Positions 34,275-41,835 of a DNA stretch of 45,148 nt are shown one piece after another (position 1 is the stretch's first letter; every line of letters begins with the position of its first letter). The translations under genes were made by a program, and so were the position numbers. Below the pieces are notes generated by a model. The model was not told where the DNA came from, searched no databases, and saw only the letters and a program-made list of their open reading frames with translations. This stretch comes from Rhizobium ruizarguesonis. Lineage in GTDB: Bacteria; Pseudomonadota; Alphaproteobacteria; Rhizobiales; Rhizobiaceae. Where the stretch lies: contig NZ_PQIG01000106.1 in the NCBI RefSeq assembly GCF_012349115.1, positions 1 through 45,148 on the forward strand, given 5' to 3'.

Positions 34275-34862
34275 ATGGAGGTTCGCGTTGTCAGGCTCGG
34301 TCATGTTGGCCTCACAGTCAGGGATATCGATCGCACGATCGATTTCTATTCGACGTATCTGGGTATGCGTCTGACGGAAAAGTTCGAATATCCGGAAGAG
34401 AAGATCGGCCATGGCGTGGCCGTCGCCGCGGGAGCCTTCCTGCGCTGTGACGTCACTCATCATGAAATGTCGATCTTCCGGATGCGCCGCGACATTCTCG
34501 CCGCCGATGCACCGGATGCGCCGCGCTATGGTTTCGGACTGCACCATATCGCGTTTGAGCTGAATACGCCGGAAGACCTGAAAGGGCTCTTCAAGAAGAT
34601 GCGGGACGGGGGCGTCGAGATCGTCAACAGCCGCAAAGGCGGACCCGGCAACCAGCCGCGCTTCTATGCCCGCGACCCCGACGGCAATCTGCTGGAATTC
34701 TACTGGGGCATCGACAAGATCGGCTGGGAAGGCGCATCGCGCGCATACGACCCGATCGAGGAAATCGACCTCCTCAACTTCGATTTCGAAGCCTATGTCG
34801 ACCGGCGCGAACGTGATGCAGCCGAGGCACGCAAGGGCATTCGCTCCGGTCTCAACACCTGA
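34275..34862 (+). CDS. VOC-family protein (glyoxalase/extradiol dioxygenase-like)
   Basis: A 195-residue vicinal-oxygen-chelate protein. The three metal-ligand positions of the fold are present: His in RLGHVGLTVRDID, His in GLHHIAFELNTPED, and Glu in DGNLLEFYWGID. It has two beta-alpha-beta-beta-beta modules plus a polar C-terminal extension of about 35 residues. It is shorter than the classic two-domain extradiol dioxygenases such as HpaD, so it may be a small ring-cleavage dioxygenase or another VOC enzyme. It has its own promoter region with the GAACAT box, and GGAGG before ATG 34275. Confidence 0.8.
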   Translation: MEVRVVRLGHVGLTVRDIDRTIDFYSTYLGMRLTEKFEYPEEKIGHGVAVAAGAFLRCDVTHHEMSIFRMRRDILAADAPDAPRYGFGLHHIAFELNTPEDLKGLFKKMRDGGVEIVNSRKGGPGNQPRFYARDPDGNLLEFYWGIDKIGWEGASRAYDPIEEIDLLNFDFEAYVDRRERDAAEARKGIRSGLNT

Positions 34863-34873
34863 CAACTGAACAG

Positions 34874-34924
34874 AAGGGCCTCAACGCGATGATGCGCATC
34901 TTCAATCGGTCAGTTGAGGCCTTT
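34874..34924. terminator. Terminator between convergent VOC and iclR genes
   Basis: AAGGGCCTCAAC (34874-34885) pairs with GTTGAGGCCTTT (34913-34924) in 11 of 12 positions, ending in TTT. The loop contains a smaller GATG-CG-CATC hairpin. The right arm overlaps the last codons of the iclR gene. It could end transcription from both sides. Confidence 0.6.
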
Positions 34925-35662
34925 CATGATCTCCGCGGCCGCCTCGAGGAGCGGCTTTTGCACCGACAAAAGCAAATGGGCACGCGTACTTGGCACAAGA
35001 ACGCCAAGGCTTGCTTCGCAGCGCCCGTTCTTTTCGAGAAGGGGCGCGGCGATCCCGTGAACGCCCATCTGCAGCTCGTCATGAGAAATGGAGCAGCCAT
35101 CGGCCTTCGTCGTTTCGATCCGTGCAAGGGCCGCAACCGGGTCGTCGGTTTTCTTCAGGATACGAGTGATCGCTTTTTCGCCCTGGAACGCCAGGATAGA
35201 CCAGCCGCTGGCTCCTTTGTAGAGCGGGTGGCGCGAACCGGGACTGTGTTCGACGCGCACCAGATGCCGCTGGCCGACGGCCTGGTCGATGACGACGGCC
35301 TCCCAATTGTCCAGCCCGTGCAGAACGACAGTCTCGCCTATTTCCGCCGCCAGTCTCTGCATGACGGGTTTGGCGACGCTGCGCAGATCCGTGCCGGTCT
35401 GTCGTGCAAGACTGAAGACGGCAGGCCCGACGATATAGCCCTCGTCGCTTCGGCGGACATAAGCGCGTTGCGCCAGCGTCACGAGCAGACGATGGGCCAC
35501 CGTGCGGTTGATGTCGCACATTCGCGCCACGTCGGACGCGCTGACGGGCCCCTGCCCCGCCACCGTTTCGAGAACGGTCAGCATCTGGTCTCCCGTCGAT
35601 GAGATTTCCGCCAATTTCAACTCCTGTGAAGGTCGAGCCGCCCGTTCCGCTGCGTAGGTCAT
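34910..35662 (-). CDS. IclR-family transcriptional regulator
   Basis: A 250-residue IclR protein. The winged helix is at about residues 25-75 (GDQMLTVLETVAGQGPVSASDVARMCDINRTVAHRLLVTLAQRAYV), and the effector domain includes LAAEIGETVVLHGLDNW, HPLYKGASGWSILAF and SHDELQMGVHGIAAPL. It is divergent from the FAH/CMD/ABC genes and convergent with the VOC gene. Both flanking plus-strand promoters carry the same GAACAT-NN-ATGTTC box, so it probably controls both units. The start ATG 35662 has no strong ribosome site, and a shorter protein is possible. Confidence 0.88.
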   Translation of the reverse strand: MTYAAERAARPSQELKLAEISSTGDQMLTVLETVAGQGPVSASDVARMCDINRTVAHRLLVTLAQRAYVRRSDEGYIVGPAVFSLARQTGTDLRSVAKPVMQRLAAEIGETVVLHGLDNWEAVVIDQAVGQRHLVRVEHSPGSRHPLYKGASGWSILAFQGEKAITRILKKTDDPVAALARIETTKADGCSISHDELQMGVHGIAAPLLEKNGRCEASLGVLVPSTRAHLLLSVQKPLLEAAAEIMKGLN

Positions 35663-35761
35663 ACCGGTTTCTGGCCGGAAATGATCAGAAGACTACTACT
35701 TCGACACCGTTTTTGTAGCAAGCGGATCATTGACGAGTATCGCACAATATGATCTAAATAC

Positions 35762-35775
35762 GAACATAAATGTTC
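35762..35775. promoter_or_regulatory. IclR-type operator upstream of the FAH gene
   Basis: GAACATAAATGTTC is a palindrome apart from its central two bases and matches the 34229-34242 box in 13 of 14 positions. A TTGACG hexamer at 35730-35735 is a possible -35, with an AT-rich stretch (CTAAAT) 18 bases further as -10, so the box would sit at the transcription start. That arrangement fits repression by the divergent IclR protein. Confidence 0.65.
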
Positions 35776-35793
35776 AAATAACGGAACAAAAAA

Positions 35794-36717
35794 ATGAAAC
35801 TCGTCAGTTACGATGAAAATGGCACCCCACGCTTTGGCGCCCTCTGTGGCGATCGTGTGATCGACCTTGCCGGCGCCAGTGAACTTTACGCCGCAGACGA
35901 CGAGACGATCGAAATCATCCCTTCACGCATCGAGACGTTCTTCGAGGAGCCGGATGTTTTCTCTGAATCGGCGCGTGCAGTCATCGCTCGTTTCGAAGCG
36001 GACCACATTGCGAACGATGCGATCTCGAAGCTGCGTTCGGACGTGAAGTTGCTGCCGCCGATCGGCCGCCCGCCCAAGATCATCTGCGTAGCGCGCAATT
36101 ACGCTGAGCACGCCAAGGAAGCCGGCCTCGAAATCTCACCGATTCCGATCATCTTCGCGCGCTTCGCCAACACCTTTGTCGCTGACGGCGGCCCGGTCAT
36201 CGTGCCGTCTGTCTCCACCCATCTCGATTGGGAAGGCGAGCTGGCCATCATCATCGGCAAAAATACCAATGGTCGCCGCCTGAAAAAGGAAGAGGCCATG
36301 GACTACGTCTTCGGCTACTCCATCTTCAACGACGTGACCGTGCGCGACTATCAGTTCCGGGTTACCCAATACACGGCGGGCAAGAACTTCCGCGCCTCCG
36401 GACCTTTCGGTCCGGTGATCGTCACGGCCGACGAGATTGCAGATCCGCACAAGCTTGACATCCGCACGACGCTGAACGGCGAAGTGATGCAATTCGCCAA
36501 CACCGAAACGATGATCTACGACATTCCGACGATCCTCGAGCACATTTCCGACTTCATCGATCTGGAAGCGGGCGATGTGATCCCGACGGGGACGCCGGCC
36601 GGTGTCGGCTTCAAGCGCAAGCCACCGATCTTTCTGAAACATGGAGACCGGATCACCGTTGAAATCCCCGGTATCGGCACGCTGTCGAACCCCGTTATCG
36701 ATGAAGGAACTGCGTAA
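35794..36717 (+). CDS. FAH-family hydrolase
   Basis: A 307-residue fumarylacetoacetate-hydrolase-fold enzyme with an N-terminal cap (residues 1-85) and catalytic domain. KIICVARNYAEHAKEAG is the family's opening, WEGELAIIIGKNT gives the Glu-x-Glu metal motif, and FNDVTVRDYQFRVTQYTAGKNF plus LEAGDVIPTGTPAGVGF complete the site. Family members hydrolyse or decarboxylate acylpyruvate-like ring-cleavage products. It heads a unit with a carboxymuconolactone-decarboxylase-like gene. Its role in HPA breakdown or in a second ring route is open. Confidence 0.85.
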   Translation: MKLVSYDENGTPRFGALCGDRVIDLAGASELYAADDETIEIIPSRIETFFEEPDVFSESARAVIARFEADHIANDAISKLRSDVKLLPPIGRPPKIICVARNYAEHAKEAGLEISPIPIIFARFANTFVADGGPVIVPSVSTHLDWEGELAIIIGKNTNGRRLKKEEAMDYVFGYSIFNDVTVRDYQFRVTQYTAGKNFRASGPFGPVIVTADEIADPHKLDIRTTLNGEVMQFANTETMIYDIPTILEHISDFIDLEAGDVIPTGTPAGVGFKRKPPIFLKHGDRITVEIPGIGTLSNPVIDEGTA

Positions 36718-37100
36718 TGGGACAGGACGTCTTCGAACGTGGCCTCGATATTCGCAAGGCGGTGCTGGGCGCGGCCTATGTCGAGAAATCGCTAGACGCG
36801 GCCGATGATTTCAACCGTGACTTCCAGAATCTCGTCACGGAGTATTGCTGGGGCGCCGGCTGGGGGCGCACCGCGCTCAGTCTGCGCGACAAAAGCCTGC
36901 TGAACCTGGTCATGCTCGGCGCGCTCAACCGGAGCACGGAGTTCAAGCTGCACCTGAAAGGTGCGCTGACGAACGGCTGCAGCCGGGACGAAATCAAGGA
37001 CACGCTTATCCAACTCGCCATCTATGCCGGCATACCGGCCGGTGTGGAGGCATTTCGCCTGGCCCGTGAAGTCTTCGCCGAGATCGAGGCCGCCGAATGA
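36717..37100 (+). CDS. Carboxymuconolactone decarboxylase-like protein
   Basis: A 127-residue all-helical protein of the CMD/PcaC family. The core helices are LSLRDKSLLNLVMLGALNRSTEFKLHLKGALTNGCSRDEIKDTLIQLAIYAG, with the conserved Leu-His and Asn-Gly positions. No CxxC pair of the AhpD branch is present, so peroxidase activity is unlikely. PcaC decarboxylates gamma-carboxymuconolactone in the protocatechuate path, but no other pca gene is present, so the substrate may be different. Its ATG shares a base with the FAH stop (TAATG), showing tight coupling. Confidence 0.83.
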   Translation: MGQDVFERGLDIRKAVLGAAYVEKSLDAADDFNRDFQNLVTEYCWGAGWGRTALSLRDKSLLNLVMLGALNRSTEFKLHLKGALTNGCSRDEIKDTLIQLAIYAGIPAGVEAFRLAREVFAEIEAAE

Positions 37101-37165
37101 TCATCTGACGCCAGGCACCGGATGGCAGACCGAACAGACCACTAACCCCCAAGAGGGCACCGCCT

Positions 37166-37243
37166 ATGAAAATGCGTGAAGCCAGAGTTCAGCGGGAAGG
37201 CCGGCTGTCCGCATGGATTGCCGCGAGCCGGAGGTCGCGCTGA
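37166..37243 (+). CDS. Possible 25-residue leader peptide before the ABC transporter genes
   Basis: A short open frame with AAGAGG before its ATG encodes a very basic peptide (eight Arg and one Lys in 25). Its TGA overlaps the ATP-binding-protein start by one base (TGATG). It may serve only to couple translation, or be fortuitous. The coding nature cannot be judged at this length. Confidence 0.25.
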   Translation: MKMREARVQREGRLSAWIAASRRSR

Positions 37244-38328
37244 TGGCCATTGCAACGGCGAGCCCGATCGTCCGCTTCAGCGGTGTCTCCAAGAACTATG
37301 GAATCTACCAGGCCATCGACGGGATCGATCTCGATATTGTGCCGGGCGAGTTCATCACGTTTCTAGGCCCGTCGGGATCGGGCAAGACCACGACGCTGAT
37401 GATGCTGGCCGGGTTCGAAACGCCGAGCGAAGGCACAATCGAGATGGATGGACGCCGCATCGAGAGGCTGCCGGCACACAAACGCAACATTGGTGTTGTC
37501 TTTCAAAATTACGCGCTCTTTCCGCATATGTCGGTGCGCGACAATCTGGCTTTTCCGCTCAGCGTGCGCCGGGTGGAGGCCGCAGACATTCGAAGCCGGG
37601 TGGATGCTGCGCTGGCCATGGTGCATCTGGAAGGGTTGGGCGACCGCAAGCCGGTGCAGCTGTCCGGCGGACAGCAACAGCGCGTGGCGCTTGCTCGCGC
37701 CATCATCTTCAAGCCGCGCCTGATCGTTCTCGACGAACCGCTCGGCGCGCTCGACAAAAATCTGCGCGAGCACTTGCAGGCGGAACTGAAGGCGCTCCAC
37801 CGCGACCTCGGCACGACCATGGTGTTCGTCACCCACGATCAATCCGAGGCCCTGACGCTCTCCGACCGGGTCGCCGTATTCAACAAGGGACGGATCGAGC
37901 AGATAGACACCCCGGAAGCTCTCTATGAACGGCCTGCGACACCTTTCGTCGCCTCCTTCATCGGCGAGAACAACATGCTGCCGGGCCGTATTGAAGCCAA
38001 GGACGGCGATGAGGTTGCGATCCGTTTCGCAGGCGGAGGCCTGTTGCGGGCTCGGTGCCAGACTTCGTGCAGGTCCGGCGACGAAATCATCCTCAGCATC
38101 CGACCGGAAAACATTCGCCGTGCGTCAGCCGATGCCGGCCAGCACGTCTCCGCCGCTGTCATCGACATCGTCTATCTCGGTGACCAGAGGCGCATCCTCG
38201 TCGAGGCCGACGGCATCGGCCGGCTGGTCTTCAAGACGAGTGCTGGCGGCGAAAAGCCGATCGCGCAAGGAGAGCGGATCGACATCGAACTCTCGGCCGG
38301 CGCCTGCCGGGTCCTGCCGAAGGAATAG
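37243..38328 (+). CDS. Polyamine/iron-type ABC transporter ATP-binding protein (PotA-like)
   Basis: A 361-residue ATPase with Walker A GPSGSGKTT at residues 42-50, signature LSGGQQQRVALARA, Walker B LIVLDEPLGALD, switch His in VFVTHDQSEAL, and a C-terminal TOBE domain from about residue 280. This layout is that of the PotA/FbpC/CysA group. ATG 37243 is preferred because GGAGG precedes it. It energises the two permeases encoded downstream. It is probably co-transcribed with the FAH and CMD genes, from which it is separated by 142 bases that hold only the short leader frame. Confidence 0.88.
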   Translation: MAIATASPIVRFSGVSKNYGIYQAIDGIDLDIVPGEFITFLGPSGSGKTTTLMMLAGFETPSEGTIEMDGRRIERLPAHKRNIGVVFQNYALFPHMSVRDNLAFPLSVRRVEAADIRSRVDAALAMVHLEGLGDRKPVQLSGGQQQRVALARAIIFKPRLIVLDEPLGALDKNLREHLQAELKALHRDLGTTMVFVTHDQSEALTLSDRVAVFNKGRIEQIDTPEALYERPATPFVASFIGENNMLPGRIEAKDGDEVAIRFAGGGLLRARCQTSCRSGDEIILSIRPENIRRASADAGQHVSAAVIDIVYLGDQRRILVEADGIGRLVFKTSAGGEKPIAQGERIDIELSAGACRVLPKE

Positions 38329-38404
38329 GCATGGCGACAACCGGTCACCGGTGCCGTGCGATCTCAAGTGTGAAAACGAACCTAAAAACAAGGGGAATGC
38401 CAAC

Positions 38405-39445
38405 ATGAAACAAATAGTCCATCTGGCCGCACTGGCGGCCGCACTTGCCTTACCTGGGATGGCCGCTGCGCGTGACCTTACCATTGTGTCCTGGGGTGGG
38501 ATCTTTCAAGACGCGCAGCGTGACGTGTTCTTCACGCCGTTCAAGACGGAAACCAAGGCGCCGCTTTCAGAAGACAGCTGGGATGGTGGCGTCGGCGTAT
38601 TGCGCTCCAAGGCCCAGGCTGGCGACAGCAACACCTGGGATCTTGTCGAGGTAGAGGCGGAAGAGCTGACGATAGGCTGCGAGGAGGGCCTGTTCGAGGT
38701 CCTCGATCCCGCAAAGTTCGGTGGCGCGGAGAAATACCTTCCGGGCACGGCATCGGAGTGCGGTGTTCCGGCCAACATCTTCAGCATCGCGGTTGCCTAT
38801 GACGGCGAAAAGTTCGCCAATGGTCCGAAAAGTTGGGCCGACTTCTGGGATGTGAAGAAATTTCCGGGCAAGCGCGCGCTGCGCAGCGGTCCGAAGATGA
38901 ATCTCGAATTCGCGCTGATGGCCGATGGCGTTGCTGCAAACAAGGTCTATGAAACGCTGGCAACGCCTGAGGGCGTCGATCGCGCCTTCGCCAAACTCGA
39001 CGCGCTGAAGCCTAATATCGTCTGGTGGACCTCTGGAAATCAGCCGATGCAACTGCTGGGCTCGGGCGAAGTGTCCATGACCACTTCCTACAATGGCCGC
39101 ATTCCCGCAGCCAACGCTGCAGACAAGCGCAACTTCAAGATCATGTGGCCAGGCGCGATGCTGAACGTCGACAGCTGGGTCATCATGAAAGGCTCGCCCA
39201 ATGCCGACAGCGCCTACAAGCTGATCGAATTCATGGCCAAGCCCGCCGTGCAGGCCAATTGGCCGGCCAAGCTGAACTACGGTGTCGGTGTTACCGAGGC
39301 ACAGAAGCTGGTGCCTGCAGAACTCGCAGCAAACCTACCGACGGCACCGGAAAATCTGGCAGCCTCCATCACGCTCGATGCCGGCTTCTGGGTCAACCAT
39401 ATCGACCAGTTGACCGAGCGCTTCTCCGCCTGGGCAGCGAAGTAA
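38405..39445 (+). CDS. Periplasmic binding protein, PotD-like (SBP_bac family)
   Basis: A 346-residue exported solute-binding protein. A Sec signal peptide (residues 1 to about 22, cleavage after AAA) is followed by RDLTIVSWGGIFQDAQRDVFF, typical of the PotD-like group; TTSYNGRIPAA and WPGAMLNVDSWVIMKGSPNADSAYKLIEFM are further family marks. An upstream in-frame frame from 37925 only reads through the ATPase gene, and AGGGGA supports ATG 38405. The ligand may be a polyamine, an aromatic amine or an aromatic acid; the binding-site residues do not tell. Confidence 0.87.
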   Translation: MKQIVHLAALAAALALPGMAAARDLTIVSWGGIFQDAQRDVFFTPFKTETKAPLSEDSWDGGVGVLRSKAQAGDSNTWDLVEVEAEELTIGCEEGLFEVLDPAKFGGAEKYLPGTASECGVPANIFSIAVAYDGEKFANGPKSWADFWDVKKFPGKRALRSGPKMNLEFALMADGVAANKVYETLATPEGVDRAFAKLDALKPNIVWWTSGNQPMQLLGSGEVSMTTSYNGRIPAANAADKRNFKIMWPGAMLNVDSWVIMKGSPNADSAYKLIEFMAKPAVQANWPAKLNYGVGVTEAQKLVPAELAANLPTAPENLAASITLDAGFWVNHIDQLTERFSAWAAK

Positions 39446-39452
39446 ACGCGAG

Positions 39453-39484
39453 GCCCCCTGGCACGTCCAGAGCCCGGGGGCTTT
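39453..39484 (+). terminator. Hairpin with T residues after the PotD-like gene
   Basis: GCCCCC (39453-39458) pairs with GGGGGC (39476-39481), followed by TTT. CTGG/CCAG pairs extend the inner stem with a bulge. Located 8 bases after the binding-protein stop and 74 before the first permease gene, it likely causes partial termination so that binding protein is made in excess. Confidence 0.6.
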
Positions 39485-39557
39485 CCATACGGCAAAGAGG
39501 CTCCTTGTCCCGGAGCTGCCTTCCGGCCATTCCCTTGCAACAGAAGCAGCCGATGCC

Positions 39558-40763
39558 ATGAGCGAGACGACGACTACCGGGTTTTCCATCAAGGCTGCGG
39601 GCCTCTTCCTCGTCCTGCCGCTTGTTCTGTTTTTGCTGGCAGTGTTCTTCGTGCCGCTGGCAGGAATGTTACGGCTGTCGATAGAGGATAGGGACCTGTC
39701 CAGCGTCATGCCTTTGACGGCGGAGGCGATAAAGCGATGGGATGGAACCGGCCTGCCGGCACCGGCTGTCTACGACGCGGTTGCATTGGATTTGATGGCT
39801 GCCAAGAAGACACGCACCGCAGGGGTCGCAGCAAGACGGCTCAACTACGATACTCCCTCGCTGCGCACCGTTATCACCGCGACAGTGCGCAGCCTGCCGG
39901 AAACAGCCGGCACCGGAACCGACTGGGCGGCGGAACTGCCCGTCATCGACCCGGCTTGGGGCAGGCCCGAGATTTGGCAGGCAATCGCCCGGGCACGAGG
40001 ACCATGGAGTGATTTCTATCTGCTCTCTGCCTTCGACCTGCGCCGTGACCCCGCCGGCCGCCTCCACGCGGCGCGGGATGAAGGCGGCCTCTATGTCGAT
40101 GTCTTGATCCGCACCTTCACCATTGCCTTCACCGTCACGGTCATCTGCATCGTCCTTGCCCTGCCGGCCGCTTTTCTGTTGATGTCGACCGGTGCCGGCG
40201 TATCCAGCCTGCTGATGATCGTCCTGCTGCTGCCCCTGTGGACCTCCGTTCTGGTGCGCTCTGCCGCCTGGATGGTGATCCTGCAGAAGAATGGGCTCAT
40301 CAATACGCTGCTCATCAACATCGGCCTGATCGGACAGCCGCTGGAACTGATCTACAATCGGACGGGCGTGCTGATCGCGCTGACCCATATTCTCCTGCCC
40401 TATGCAGTTCTGCCGATCCTCGGCGCGATGCGCAACGTTCCCAGAAACCAGACGCTGGCGGCGAACTCGCTTGGCGCCGGCCCGCTCAGAACCTTCTTCT
40501 CCGTCTACCTGCCTCAAATCCTGCCGGGCATTTCCGCTGGTGGACTTCTCGTCTTCATTCTTTCACTCGGCTACTACATCACCCCCCTGCTTCTCGGCGG
40601 TGCGGGCGATCAGTTGCTGCCCTACTACATCGCGTTCAACACCACCCAGACCGTCAACTGGGGCCTTGCTGCCGCGCTTGGCTCCGTACTGCTGGCTGCG
40701 ACTTTCCTGCTCTACGCGGCCTATATCCGGCTGGTCGGCGTCCAGCGCATCGGATTGGGATAG
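39558..40763 (+). CDS. ABC transporter permease (PotB-like) with a large periplasmic insertion
   Basis: A 401-residue permease. TM1 spans about residues 15-36. The next hydrophobic segment begins only at about 185, leaving a soluble insert of some 140 residues on the outside. From residue 185 the protein looks like ordinary PotB with five more segments and the EAA-type loop AANSLGAGPLRTFFSVYLPQILPGI that contacts the ATPase. Usual PotB length is near 290, so the insert accounts for the excess. It may help dock the binding protein. It is followed after 9 bases by the second permease gene. Confidence 0.85.
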   Translation: MSETTTTGFSIKAAGLFLVLPLVLFLLAVFFVPLAGMLRLSIEDRDLSSVMPLTAEAIKRWDGTGLPAPAVYDAVALDLMAAKKTRTAGVAARRLNYDTPSLRTVITATVRSLPETAGTGTDWAAELPVIDPAWGRPEIWQAIARARGPWSDFYLLSAFDLRRDPAGRLHAARDEGGLYVDVLIRTFTIAFTVTVICIVLALPAAFLLMSTGAGVSSLLMIVLLLPLWTSVLVRSAAWMVILQKNGLINTLLINIGLIGQPLELIYNRTGVLIALTHILLPYAVLPILGAMRNVPRNQTLAANSLGAGPLRTFFSVYLPQILPGISAGGLLVFILSLGYYITPLLLGGAGDQLLPYYIAFNTTQTVNWGLAAALGSVLLAATFLLYAAYIRLVGVQRIGLG

Positions 40764-40772
40764 GAGCCCGTC

Positions 40773-41582
40773 ATGACCGACAGCACATATTGGTGGAAAC
40801 TAGCGGGCAGGACATTTGGCTTCATCGTCTTGCTTTTCCTGATCGCACCGATCATTGCGATCATCCCGCTTTCCTTCAACACGTCGAGCATTCTCGCCTA
40901 TCCGCTGGAGGGCTTCTCGTTCAAATGGTACGCTAAGTTCTTCGCCGACCCGCGCTGGTGGATCGCCATCAAAAACAGCCTGATTGTCGGGACCGCGACC
41001 GTCTGCATCGCCACGCCACTCGGCACGTTGGCAGGGCTCGGGCTGTCCATCTCCAGCTTTCGCGGTAAGTCCTTCCTCATCGCGAGCTTCATGTCGCCGA
41101 TGATCGTTCCGACGGTGATCACCGCCGTCGGCATCTATTTCCTCTTCTCGCGGCTTGGCCTCGCCAACAGCCTGACTGGACTGGTGCTCGCCCATACAGC
41201 CCTTGCCGTGCCCTTCGTGGTGATCACCGTCAGCGCCTCGCTGAGCCAGCTTGACCGAGTGTTGTTGCGGGCATCCGCCAGCCTTGGCGCCGGCGGGCTG
41301 ACGACCTTCCGGCGCGTGACCATGCCATTGATCATGCCCGGTATCGTTTCGGGCGCAATCTTTGCCTTCACCACATCCTTTGACGAGGTGGTGGTAGCAA
41401 TCCTGCTCACCGGCCCCGACCAACGCACCCTGCCGCGCGAACTGCTAAGCGGCACGCGCGAGAACCTCGACCCGACGGTCATGGCCGTGGCAACACTCTT
41501 GATTACGCTGTCGGTCATCCTGCTTCTGGTTTTCACCGCCCTTCAGCAGCGTGGCAACAGGCTGATCGACAAGGACAAATAG
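40773..41582 (+). CDS. ABC transporter permease (PotC-like)
   Basis: A 269-residue inner-membrane permease with six segments. The EAA loop is RASASLGAGGLTTFRRVTMPLIMPGIVSGAIFAF, followed by TSFDEVVVAILLTGPDQRTLP, both strongly conserved in PotC. It partners the upstream PotB-like subunit to form the channel. It is the last gene of the unit; the 253 bases that follow have no gene and hold an operator-like site at 41757. Confidence 0.88.
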   Translation: MTDSTYWWKLAGRTFGFIVLLFLIAPIIAIIPLSFNTSSILAYPLEGFSFKWYAKFFADPRWWIAIKNSLIVGTATVCIATPLGTLAGLGLSISSFRGKSFLIASFMSPMIVPTVITAVGIYFLFSRLGLANSLTGLVLAHTALAVPFVVITVSASLSQLDRVLLRASASLGAGGLTTFRRVTMPLIMPGIVSGAIFAFTTSFDEVVVAILLTGPDQRTLPRELLSGTRENLDPTVMAVATLLITLSVILLLVFTALQQRGNRLIDKDK

Positions 41583-41756
41583 GTGATCTGACAGAGCCCC
41601 GTTCAAGCATTTACCTCATCCCCAGTTCCAGTCGCGAGGGGAGTCGATTGGGCCTCCCCAGCATCGGCGAGAACGGGTTTGCTCGTTCACTATTTTTGAA
41701 CAGTTTGCCGCCTTGTGTTTCGGATTTGATCACGAATTTGTGTTGCCTCGCCACAG

Positions 41757-41776
41757 ATAGTACACTTGTTAAATAA
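41757..41776. promoter_or_regulatory. Weak HpaR-type operator-like site upstream of the membrane-protein gene
   Basis: The core ACTTGTTAAATA differs from the hpaR/hpaF palindrome mainly in having CTTG for CATG; 15 of 20 positions agree. It lies 59 bases before the start of the membrane-protein gene, a normal operator distance. The match is the weakest of the four sites and could be chance in an AT-rich promoter. Confidence 0.35.
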
Positions 41777-41835
41777 AATGGGCGCTTATAGCGTGCCGAC
41801 CGATAATCTTGATCCGGCTTCGGGGAAATACAACC

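Noticed and set aside
36717..37100. AhpD-type peroxidase instead of a carboxymuconolactone decarboxylase-like protein
   Set aside because: The Cys-x-x-Cys pair needed for AhpD activity is absent.
37925..38404. An N-terminal extension of the PotD-like protein reaching into the ATPase gene
   Set aside because: The signal peptide and ribosome site fix the start at 38405; the extension would overlap the TOBE domain coding region in another frame.
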